This document shows positions 1 through 9,300 of a stretch of DNA of 64,000 nucleotides, in pieces (position 1 is the stretch's first letter; each line of letters starts with the position of its first letter). A program made the position numbers and the translations under genes. The DNA lies in NCBI GenBank assembly GCA_905250025.1, contig CAJNOJ010000045.1:1-64000 (forward strand). The letters run 5' to 3'. The notes beneath the pieces were generated by a model. That model made no database searches and was not told the origin of the DNA. It worked only from the letters and a program-made list of their open reading frames with translations. The DNA comes from Adineta ricciae. Taxonomy: Eukaryota > Rotifera > Eurotatoria > Adinetida > Adinetidae.

Positions 1-1170
1 AATCGCTTTTTTTTGTTTGTTTATTCTTATTTTATTTTATGTTTGTGTGAAAAGGGAATGGTTTTTTGCTTGATGTTTCGAGAATTATTTATGTATGTAT
101 GCGTGGAACAGAATTGAATAATTGTATGTAACACTGATAAATATGTTATATTGAACCTGCTTATACTAAAAATGTTAGGCGTGAGAAAATAACTGTTGCG
201 ATGGTTCTTGATTGATGAGTGGGAATCCATGTGGATTATGTGATTGAAACTTTGTGCAGTATAAAGAAAGGAAATGGGTAATATAAATATTTGTGTTTGT
301 GTAATGATTGCTGTAGGATCATCTTTTTCTCATAAGTACAAGTGATGTTATTTTGATCTTGTGATTATCAGGCGGTGTATTGCGAAACACCGAATGAATG
401 ATGGATAACTCTTTCTGGAAATGAGTTAGTGAGTGAAATAATATTGTGAGCAGAAGACGAATAACAATAAATGAAATTAAATGTTGTGGAAGATGAAATC
501 GGGACGATGCTTCCTTGTATTAAGTTTGCCGATGAATAGAGATGAATTGTGGATAGTAATGTTCAATTTGGCTCAACTAGTAACTCCAATGGTCATTACA
601 ATCGATGAAGAACTCATGAATAATTGTTTCTGGAAAAAATTACATGAAAAATGTTTTGTTTTGATCTTCAGTTAGAATTACAAATGTGACATATGCGATT
701 TATAAATTCGGCGGCTTCGAAAAGAACAGTTTTGTACAGGAAACTTTTGTAGTTTCTTGGTCGGAATGCACCTTGCCAACGGATGGTGTGCTATACGTAC
801 AATATGAAATATCGATAAAAGAAGTTTTACATTGCTGATGCACAGAATGTCGAAAGAATTTTGCCTTCTCCTCGCAGGAAACTATGAGAATGTCTGATCG
901 ATCTCATCATATTTGAAGTGTCTTTAGTACGTTTGTTTTTTACGATTGATGTGTTCTTACTCTCAGAACAACATTGTCGGATGTAAATATTAACTTATGC
1001 AAGAAAGAAAGGAAAAAAAACCTCGCATGTGCTTTACAGTCTTTTTTTCTATATAATTCACCTTTGTTGATCACAATCATAAAAAAACTAGTCGTCTCAG
1101 TCGCAATGATATATATAAAATAGCATGGTTTCATATTTTATTATTGTTATATGGTGTAAAGTTATCATTC
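1..1170. other. Upstream non-coding stretch
   Basis: AT-rich sequence before the ADP-ribosyltransferase gene. Short open frames occur on both strands (for example 481-675 on the plus strand), but none resembles a protein family or shows splice structure. It probably holds the promoter of the gene starting at 1171 and the edge of a gene lying off the left end. No RNA gene or repeat was recognised. Confidence 0.5.
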
Positions 1171-3672
1171 ATGGGTCGACGGCGAAAGCAATATCATCGA
1201 AGAAACAAACGGCAAAGTAGAAAAGTCAAGGACTCTTTGTGTGCACCGAGTCTACCTCTACCATTTGGTGTAGTTGTTGATTTAGCATCGTTTAAACGTA
1301 TTCTGTTGCATGACAATGAACAAAACTTAGAAGGAGATGAGTATCAAATGTGTCAAAAAATAAGTGAATTAGACTCGGATATGCAAATATTCGACAGTTT
1401 AGACAAGTGCATCGCGTATGCTCAACAAGAGTATATCAAAAACCTTTATGTATTGGTTTGGCAAATAGACTATCTGTCAATAAAAGATATACGACAGACG
1501 ATTATTCGTAAATGTTCATCGTTTGGATTGAGGCGTTTATATGTACTCAAAGGATGTCAGATACATTCGAGGAATGAAGAAATCTATATTCGTGTTATCT
1601 TCGATGACAAACATTGTAATAAATCTGAACAAAAAGATGTAGAACTCGACCCTCTTGTGCCAATGTCAGTCTTTGACCTTACACATGGAAAAGATATGTC
1701 GATTCGAGATCTCAATGATGATCAAGTTCGTTTCATCTGGTTTCAACTACTACTCGACGTTCTCCTGAGAATGCCACGCAGCACAAACAATATGACCGAT
1801 ATGCTGGAAGTAGCGCGCAGTTATTATCGTTCAGATCCAATTGAACTTAAGAAAATCAACGAATTTGCTAGCACTTATCAACCATCGAAAGCCATCTGGT
1901 GGTACACGCACGATTCATTCGTTTATCGATTGTTAAATCGAGCTTTTCGTACTCAAGACATTTGTACTATCTTCACTTTTCGATTTTTCATTCTTGATCT
2001 CTATACACAATTATCTGGCATAGCAAAAGCACGTGCAGTTCCACTCCGAAAAGAAGCTTATCGTGGCCAGTTTTTACCCATGAATGAACTAGAAGCGATT
2101 AAAAACAATGTCAATGGTTTGATTTCCATGAATACCTTCTTATCAACCACTACTGATGCAAGCGTTGCTTTTCTTTACGCAGGTCATGGATCGGGTTTAC
2201 CATCACATGCATCCGTGGTTTTTACAATCGATTTAAATATCGACAACAACGACAACAGTACGGCATTTGATCGTCCGTTTGCCGACATTAGTCAATACAG
2301 TAGTAAGCTTGATGAAAAAGAGATTTTATTCTCGATGGGCACAATATTTCGAATCACTGCAGTGGAAGAATACGACTCGACGTATGAGGTGTTTCTTCAA
2401 AGGGAAACACAAGCAAAAGAATGTTTATCAACACTAATTTCGCACGAAAGCATCGAATTAACGCAATCTACCACAAGTGAACTTGCACTCGGTGATTTCT
2501 TGTCTGCCATGGGTATGTTAGATCAGGCTGAGCAGTTCTACAGAATTATACTTCAATATCAAATACCAGCCGACGAAAATCCAGAACTGCATGTTTCACT
2601 TTTTAATAGCATTGGCCTATTGCATATTAATCGGGCTGACTACAGTGCTGCGCAGTCAGTTCTTGAACAAGCATATTCTGTCGCTAAAAACAGCCGCGTT
2701 TTCTTGTCTACCACGTTGAGTAATTTGGGTTTAGTATATCTCAATCAATGTCGATACGATCGTGCGCTGAAATATTTTCAACGTGCTAAAAGACTGGAAC
2801 CGTCGACAAAGAAGTCCATATCTATTCTATCGAATATTGCTGCGGTTTTTGAAGAGAAAGGTCAATATAAAAAAGCGCGGAGCTATTATCGACGAACGCT
2901 GACCACTCAAGAAAAATATTTACCACCGATGCATTTAGAGTTTGCCAAACTATATCTTAATCTAGGGTCACTGGAAAAAACTTTGGGAAACTATCAAAAG
3001 AGTTTAACTCTGTATGAAAAATCGTTGAACATCTACCAGCTAACTCTACCGGCTAACCATCATTCTTTAGCACATATTTACAATAACCTCGGTTTACTTC
3101 ATCAAGAGCTAAAAAGCTTCAGCAAAGCGCGTGAGTATCTGGAACAAGCGTTACACATTTTATCTTTGAACTTTGAACGAACAAAAGATCAAAATTTACT
3201 GTATATGAAGACATTGAACAATTTGGGAACATTGCAGTTTGAACAACAAGATTTTTCAGGAGCCGAAGTCTCGTTTCAACATACACTCGATCTCAAACTA
3301 CGGTTGACTGGAACCGATCCGAACTCACATCAATCATATGCAATATCCTATAACAATATCGCTATGGTTCAATTAAAGCAAGGTCGTTTCAAACAAGCAT
3401 TAGCAAATTTTAAGCGCACGTTAAGAATTGAGCGTTTACACGGCAATCCTGCAGATATTGCTACGTCATATAACAACATTGCTGGAATTTATCATGAAAT
3501 GAACCAACTCATCAAAGCGAAACGATTCTATAAGAAAGCGCGTCTAAATGCGCTTATTGTCTTTCACAAAGATCATCCAGCGGTTAAGCTCTACCAAGAC
3601 AATCTCAAGAAAGCAATTAAAAAGCTGAAACGACTTCGCAGGTCTCAAGCAACAGAAAACAAACATGAGTAG
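1171..3672 (+). CDS. Arginine mono-ADP-ribosyltransferase fused to kinesin-light-chain-type TPRs
   Basis: A single uninterrupted exon encodes about 833 aa. I start at the ATG at 1171 (MGRRRK...), because the upstream in-frame extension has no ATG. The middle third carries the R-S-E signature of arginine-specific ADP-ribosyltransferases: Arg298 in YRGQF, the S-T-T strand at 325-327 and the E-x-E motif E382-K-E384, whose second Glu is expected to be catalytic. From about residue 425 to the end runs a series of TPRs with 42-residue spacing of the kinesin-light-chain type (NNLGLLHQELKSFSKA and similar). The N-terminal ~140 residues resemble the variable lead domain of bdelloid ART-TPR proteins. 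There is no signal peptide, so it is probably cytosolic. Family knowledge says it transfers ADP-ribose from NAD to arginine, with the TPRs binding partners. The substrate is unknown. AATAAA at 3786 is a candidate poly(A) signal. Confidence 0.88.
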   Translation: MGRRRKQYHRRNKRQSRKVKDSLCAPSLPLPFGVVVDLASFKRILLHDNEQNLEGDEYQMCQKISELDSDMQIFDSLDKCIAYAQQEYIKNLYVLVWQIDYLSIKDIRQTIIRKCSSFGLRRLYVLKGCQIHSRNEEIYIRVIFDDKHCNKSEQKDVELDPLVPMSVFDLTHGKDMSIRDLNDDQVRFIWFQLLLDVLLRMPRSTNNMTDMLEVARSYYRSDPIELKKINEFASTYQPSKAIWWYTHDSFVYRLLNRAFRTQDICTIFTFRFFILDLYTQLSGIAKARAVPLRKEAYRGQFLPMNELEAIKNNVNGLISMNTFLSTTTDASVAFLYAGHGSGLPSHASVVFTIDLNIDNNDNSTAFDRPFADISQYSSKLDEKEILFSMGTIFRITAVEEYDSTYEVFLQRETQAKECLSTLISHESIELTQSTTSELALGDFLSAMGMLDQAEQFYRIILQYQIPADENPELHVSLFNSIGLLHINRADYSAAQSVLEQAYSVAKNSRVFLSTTLSNLGLVYLNQCRYDRALKYFQRAKRLEPSTKKSISILSNIAAVFEEKGQYKKARSYYRRTLTTQEKYLPPMHLEFAKLYLNLGSLEKTLGNYQKSLTLYEKSLNIYQLTLPANHHSLAHIYNNLGLLHQELKSFSKAREYLEQALHILSLNFERTKDQNLLYMKTLNNLGTLQFEQQDFSGAEVSFQHTLDLKLRLTGTDPNSHQSYAISYNNIAMVQLKQGRFKQALANFKRTLRIERLHGNPADIATSYNNIAGIYHEMNQLIKAKRFYKKARLNALIVFHKDHPAVKLYQDNLKKAIKKLKRLRRSQATENKHE

Positions 3673-4068
3673 GTTTCACTTCGAACCTATGACTATACTC
3701 TATTTCCTGAAATACACGAGCTGCTATTTAATATTGTGTTACTCCTATCAAAAATAATCCCTGTCTGAGAGAACGCTTTTGCAAATAATAAAAACCTATT
3801 CATACTATTTATTCCCTCAATTATATTTGATCCTCAACAATCCAAAAAAGGAAGTATCTTGTATAACTACTCGAACAACGCATTATTCCAATCGCAATTC
3901 ATGTTCTCCTCTCCTTCCGAAACAGCTTCTGTTCTTGATTCAACATATCACCATAAATATCCTCCCTACATCAATAGCAGCTTTATTTTACATACAAAAA
4001 CATCCAAAATTATATATTTATATTTCACACACAAGCATAAACATAAATTAAAAACAGAAAACGACCCA
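3673..4068. other. Convergent 3' intergenic region
   Basis: AT-rich spacer between two genes whose 3' ends face each other. It contains AATAAA at 3786-3791, usable by the plus-strand gene. Open frames here have no family resemblance. Confidence 0.5.
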
Positions 4069-6795
4069 TTACACTTGAATAACTGGTACATGACTGGCAC
4101 TATCTCCAAACGAATAATATGTCTCACACAGTTTCTTCGCACTCACTCCAGTCGCCGTCGTCGAGATCGATCGACCAGAAAGTGTCGTTGTCGACGGTGT
4201 TGTCATTAGTGGATTACTATCGTGATGAGACTTTTGTTTACAAAAGTATAACATCAACACGATCGGAGTCATCACCATGATACTGATGCCGATACAAATC
4301 GACACTATCAAATAGAACAGCGGCGAGGACAACGTCGACGCAATCAACGATGATGTCGACTGTGACTCTTCTTGCAGACGAAGGAAACGGTCAGGATCTG
4401 TATGATGATCATGAATGAGAAGAGTGAGATAAACGAGAGTTCGAGATGAGAGTGAAATCACCAGTGTTCCATACAAAGGTAGATTGTGATCATCCACAAG
4501 ATACAGTTGACCCGACTGACGATCAACCGAGAGTGATGTGTTAAGGGTGCCACCCACAATGTCGAATGAGATGAGTCGATTCTTTGTTTCGATATCATCA
4601 TCGAATGCTTTGAGTTGAGGCATGGACTTGTTGGAATAGTTGATGAGAAACAATTGATTGGTATTCGATGGATAGGTGAGATAGGGTCGATTGTCATCCA
4701 TATCATTGAGATGAATGTTCACTTGCAAATAGCAGCAGAACGATGGCAACGATCGGATGTTGTCACAAGCTTTGACTGTGATGGAATACTGTTGCATGAG
4801 CTCATAATCGAACACATGTGACGGTGATGTGTAGAGTGAGCCAGTCGATGGATCTACGGTGAGATAAGATGTGGGTGACACGAACTCGTAGTGCAATGTT
4901 CCGTTAGATCCTTGATCTGGATCGAATGCTTGTAGTCGGGTGAGAAGCGAGTGTGGTGGAAGATTCTCGTCAACGTTCAATGTCAGCGATGAAGAATTGA
5001 AAGAACAAATGTTATCATTTTCATCTTGCACAACGATGACAAGGGATGAACAAGTGCGAAACACTTGATCAAAAGCACAAATCACCGACGAATATTGTGC
5101 TCGAGATTCACGATCCAATGACTTCATAATCCACAGTTGACCACTCGTGGAGTTCAGCACAAATGCATCGTCATCTAAACACACACACACACACAACGAA
5201 TACACGACATAATCTACTTGTTCGGACGAAGAATAGAACTCACCTTGCATTTGCATCTCGTACACAATGTTATCCATCTGATCTCGGTCGAACACATGGA
5301 AAGTGTGCAGAAGCAGGGGAAATACATTGTTTTCTTGTACTTCGAAGCGATACTCATTCTCGTCGAACTCTGGTCGACAGTCGTTGATGTTCTCGGCGAA
5401 CACTTCGAACGACTTGTGCGTGAAGTTGTGAGAAGTGAGAACGAAGTCGAGATGAAAGTGCTGAATGAGTTCGTAGTCGAACGGTCTGATGAGAATGAGC
5501 TCGAATGATTGTTGATCGTCACTGTCGAGTTGTTTGAGTGAAAAGTACTGGCGAAAGTCAAGTCGAAGTGCGGATGTGAGAGTGACGTTGAGAAGTGAGA
5601 TGGATGAAGATGAAATGAACAACTGCAGAAGCGTGAGTGGAACTGTGGAGTTCTCTTGTAGATAGATCTGGTTGAGGTTGGATGCATTCTTGTGGAAGAG
5701 TTTGGGAATAAGAATCTCGATGAAGTAATCTTGTTGTTGAGAAGTGGATGCAGATGACGAGGTCGAGTGAGTGAGATTGACAGCGATGTGAACAGTTGTG
5801 AGCGATGAGAGATAGTTGGCATAGAATGCTTCGACGAACAACTCATACATCTCGTTCAGGCTCAGTTCGGAAGGTTTCTGTCTGAGATAGATCTCACCCG
5901 ATCTTTCGTTTAATTTGAAGAGATCATTGGTCTGCTCACTCGATGATATCAATCGATAGTAGACTTTGTCGTCATGTGTCTCTCTTGACTGTTCATGGTG
6001 TTGAACATGCACTTTGCCGACGAATGTTTGATTAGGATCAGAGATGACGAACTGATAGAATTTGGAGTCGAACTCGGGAGGTGACGAGTTCTTCTGTTCG
6101 TTCGACAGAATCTTCAGTTCGATGAGACATCGATCTTCTTCTTTGCCTTCGTCATTGTCCACGATGAGCGCAAATGCATATTTGCGAGTGGATGAGGATA
6201 GTGGTTGGACGAGGATGAGTTCGAGTAGATGGTTGCTCTCGTCATAGTTGAGTCGAAATGGAAAGTGAGAGGATGAGGATGAGGATGAGATGTTGAGAGA
6301 ATAGGTGTGTCGAGAGAGATAATCTTGATCTTCGGCTTGTTCGAGTTGAAGATGGTAGTTGAGAGGCAGATTCTGATCGAGTTCATATGAGTAGATTCGC
6401 TTGCGAAACTGTGCTGGATGATCGTTGATGTCTTCGATGTTGAATCTGAGGTGAATGAAATGAATGTCACGCTTTTGTAGAAAGAGTTGACAGTGGAAGG
6501 AGCAAGTGCGCTCATATGGACAGAGCTGTTCACGATCGATTGTGAATGCTCGGAGGAAGAATGGATTGTGCGGATCGAGATAGATGTTGGGACACGATCG
6601 AACAAACTTGACAAGATATCCGTGAGAGTCGTTGGCGAAGAATGGAAAGTGAGTGGTCAAATCAGCGACGAGTGTGCCATTGGGTTGTTCTTCTTTGATG
6701 GAAAGATCGAGTGAAAGTTCTTGGAGAGACTGGACAACAGGCGAATAGAGAAGAACGAAGAACAAAACGAAAGTGATGTTTGTTGAGCTAATCAT
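4069..6795 (-). CDS. Protocadherin-like single-pass cadherin
   Basis: Start chosen at the ATG at 6795, because the following residues (MISSTNITFVLFFVLLYS) form a signal peptide. A good splice acceptor (exon edge 6815) just upstream implies a 5' UTR intron. The N-terminus (LDLSIKEEQPNGTLVADL) resembles the first cadherin repeat of protocadherins. Calcium-binding linkers DINDHP, NINDCRP, DENDN and DMDDNRP mark about six cadherin repeats. They are followed by one transmembrane helix (FYLIVSICIGISIMVMT) and a short tail of about 70 aa. A 69-nt intron (5175-5243 in plus coordinates, GTGAGT..TTTAG) keeps the frame open. Removing it joins YEMQMQ to DDDAFVLNS, restoring the cadherin core. Expected role: calcium-dependent cell adhesion at the plasma membrane. 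There is no catenin-binding tail of the classical type. Confidence 0.85.
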   Translation of the reverse strand: MISSTNITFVLFFVLLYSPVVQSLQELSLDLSIKEEQPNGTLVADLTTHFPFFANDSHGYLVKFVRSCPNIYLDPHNPFFLRAFTIDREQLCPYERTCSFHCQLFLQKRDIHFIHLRFNIEDINDHPAQFRKRIYSYELDQNLPLNYHLQLEQAEDQDYLSRHTYSLNISSSSSSSHFPFRLNYDESNHLLELILVQPLSSSTRKYAFALIVDNDEGKEEDRCLIELKILSNEQKNSSPPEFDSKFYQFVISDPNQTFVGKVHVQHHEQSRETHDDKVYYRLISSSEQTNDLFKLNERSGEIYLRQKPSELSLNEMYELFVEAFYANYLSSLTTVHIAVNLTHSTSSSASTSQQQDYFIEILIPKLFHKNASNLNQIYLQENSTVPLTLLQLFISSSSISLLNVTLTSALRLDFRQYFSLKQLDSDDQQSFELILIRPFDYELIQHFHLDFVLTSHNFTHKSFEVFAENINDCRPEFDENEYRFEVQENNVFPLLLHTFHVFDRDQMDNIVYEMQMQGEFYSSSEQVDYVVYSLCVCVCLDDDAFVLNSTSGQLWIMKSLDRESRAQYSSVICAFDQVFRTCSSLVIVVQDENDNICSFNSSSLTLNVDENLPPHSLLTRLQAFDPDQGSNGTLHYEFVSPTSYLTVDPSTGSLYTSPSHVFDYELMQQYSITVKACDNIRSLPSFCCYLQVNIHLNDMDDNRPYLTYPSNTNQLFLINYSNKSMPQLKAFDDDIETKNRLISFDIVGGTLNTSLSVDRQSGQLYLVDDHNLPLYGTLVISLSSRTLVYLTLLIHDHHTDPDRFLRLQEESQSTSSLIASTLSSPLFYLIVSICIGISIMVMTPIVLMLYFCKQKSHHDSNPLMTTPSTTTLSGRSISTTATGVSAKKLCETYYSFGDSASHVPVIQV

Positions 6796-8089
6796 AGTTA
6801 ATGTTTGTAATGTATCTGCAAAGAAAAAGAAGTAGATGAATAGTTGTGTTGGTAAACAACAGATCAACATGTACATGTACTTGACAAGTGAAGAGTGAGA
6901 ATGAATATGTCTGCTTGGACATCATAACACATTACAAGTGTGTTCATTTATTCAATCGACGATACCCATATTCTCTCATCCACTCACTCATATTCGTTTA
7001 CTCTGATTGTATTTGTATACACATACTTAAACATAATATAAGCCCATATCATCATCATCATGATCAACATCATCAAATCGTCAGTAGTGTCTTGCTGAGC
7101 ACCAAATAGCCTCTCGAGAAGGGTGCACACACAGAGGAAGAGAGTGAGAGAGAGAGACATATCTTTGTTGTCAATCTCTCTTTTCGGGTGACGAGAGAAG
7201 AGGAGAGAGGAGAGGAGAGGAGAGAGATTATAATTTAGTGTTCTTCCTGTGCGCGAGAATGTCGTAAGAGGAGGAAGAAGGCGAAAATTCAATTTCACTT
7301 CCATCATTGTCGATCTGTTTTCAGACTAAACAATGATGATCACTTTGTAATTAGATTCTTTCTTTCTCTCTGTATCTCTGTGTCTCTGTCTCTGTGTGTT
7401 CATAGATGTGGACGAATGTAACGTTGAAATAGAAATAAAAATGGAGAGAGAGAGAGGGAGGAGTGGTTGTGCGTGATCCTCAGTACTTAACTTTGTTGTA
7501 TGTTATGTATTGTCCATCGACATACACACATGAGTTGGAGCGGAAATCAAGATGAGAATCGTTTTTCAACAAGTGTCTCCAATGTCGTCTGAGATGAGCA
7601 CACACACACCCGCATCAGTGGCAATTGCAATTGTAAGTGGATACATGAAAAAGATTAGAATAATCTTGGTCAAGTTGAGGAAATGCACAAGAGGAGACAC
7701 AATGGAAATGAGGTAGCCTTGAGCAGAAGACTCAACTGCGAATGACCCACCATCTCTCTTATTGCATTCGTCTGCTAGTTTGTTTTCAATTGAGCAATGA
7801 TGATGCTGATGATGATGGTATGAGTGCAATGAAATATAGAGTATAGGCGGAAATGCATTCAATCGTGAATGAAACAGGAGAGTCGATGATGACGACGATC
7901 AAGACGGAGAAGCAGAAGACGGGAAGAAGGAAAAGGAAAGGTTATGCATGTCATAATATTGAAATATGTGAGTGAGATCGGTGACGATTAATGTGCATTC
8001 TAATGGTGTAGATGAATGGAAGAGAGAGAGAGAGAATTTGAATGTTGTCTTATCTTTTGTGAAGTTGAACATAATTCATTGATATCGAA
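6796..8089. other. Low-complexity upstream region of the cadherin gene
   Basis: Probable promoter and 5' UTR territory of the cadherin gene. It contains a GA-rich purine tract around 7130-7230 (repeated gagagg/gaggag units) and a TCTCTGT-type tract around 7360-7395. One open frame on the minus strand near 7566-7862 has a hydrophobic stretch but no family resemblance or splice context, so I do not call it a gene. Confidence 0.45.
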
Positions 8090-8310
8090 ATAATGGTGGT
8101 AGTCCAAACAGATGTTGGAGTGTATATGTATGGAGTTAAGTTATCTGAATGTGTGTAATTGAGATTGAGTTTGTCGAATGGTAAGTGACTATAGTAGAAA
8201 GAATAACAAGTAGAGGGAGAGATGATGAACATATGTGTAGAGGTAATTCGATTAGTAGTAGTTGGGGTGGACGTTTCGTAGAAGGAGAAGAAGAGATAAC
8301 GGTCTAGTGG
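8090..8310. repeat. Direct repeat, copy 1 of 2
   Basis: 221-bp unit beginning ataatggtggtag and ending ggtctagtgg. It is followed by a single ambiguous base (n at 8311) and then by copy 2. The two copies differ only by one substitution (aagtaga versus aagcaga) and a 3-nt length change in the gaaggagaag run. Confidence 0.95.
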
Positions 8311-8311
8311 N

Positions 8312-8535
8312 ATAATGGTGGTAGTCCAAACAGATGTTGGAGTGTATATGTATGGAGTTAAGTTATCTGAATGTGTGTAATTGAGATTGAGTTTGTCGAA
8401 TGGTAAGTGACTATAGTAGAAAGAATAACAAGCAGAGGGAGAGATGATGAACATATGTGTAGAGGTAATTCGATTAGTAGTAGTTGGGGTGGACGTTTCG
8501 TAGAAGGAGAAGGAGAAGAGATAACGGTCTAGTGG
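8312..8535. repeat. Direct repeat, copy 2 of 2
   Basis: 224-bp second copy of the unit at 8090-8310, starting immediately after the N at 8311. Near-identical copies on either side of a lone N are what an unmerged contig overlap would leave. A real tandem duplication is also possible. Confidence 0.95.
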
Positions 8536-9300
8536 ACAAGACAGTCACTTGACTTGACAACAGGAACTATGCAAGTGTCAGATAATGTTACTGATTGACG
8601 ACCATTTTAATTCATCAATGTTTTCTTCTACACATGAGTTTGATTTATGGAGAGATCATTTAATATTATTTGAGATTACTGAATGAATGACCTTTATCTT
8701 ATACTGTTTATTTCCTCAAATTGAAATAGGTTATCGATGATTTATCTCCACATACGCTGATTATAAATTGTTCACAATACGATAGGGAAAAATAAATCTA
8801 TTTTTTCCACCCGATTGGTCAAATCGATAATAACTACTTAATAGAAGGTTGAAATCATCTGATTTCTTTGATATTTGTCAAACTATCTTCAATATCCGTT
8901 TTCTTGTATTTGATTATGAAATCGTCAGACTTTTGTTTTCTCCGTTGTTCGAATCGAGACACGCTCCGGGAATCTAATGTATCGTTAATTTGATTTGCAC
9001 ACAGAAACAGATTATGTCATAAACGTTTTTATATCTTTTCTAATATGCAAATCAATCGATTGTCCTTAATACATTTACTTGTGCTTAGTATCGACGTTCA
9101 TTGGTTGTTTGTTCGTAAGAAGTTTTCTTTCGAGGATTTAAAAATAGGATATTTGTACATTTTTATACTCTTGGCTCATCGAAGAATTAAGATGAAGACA
9201 ATGAGAAAGAAAGAACAAAGAAAAAGGAGAGGAGAGAGAGAGAATTGTTATCGAAAAATAAAAGAACTATAACAACAGACATATTATTTTCGAGAAATAT
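8536..9300. other. Intergenic, no feature recognised
   Basis: AT-rich sequence between the direct repeat and the 3' end of the secretin-family GPCR gene. The plus-strand open frame at 9045-9272 is AT-biased and unlike any protein I know. Confidence 0.4.

Noticed and set aside
481-675. ATG-started frame of 64 aa on the plus strand
   Set aside because: No family resemblance, no splice or promoter context, and a length expected by chance in AT-rich DNA.
5214-5846. 210-codon frame on the minus strand inside the cadherin gene
   Set aside because: Overlaps the cadherin coding frame on the same strand in another phase; Ser/Thr/His-rich composition is a by-product of the cadherin codons.
7566-7862. 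98-codon minus-strand frame with a hydrophobic stretch
   Set aside because: No start context, His run from CAT repeats, low-complexity surroundings and no family match.
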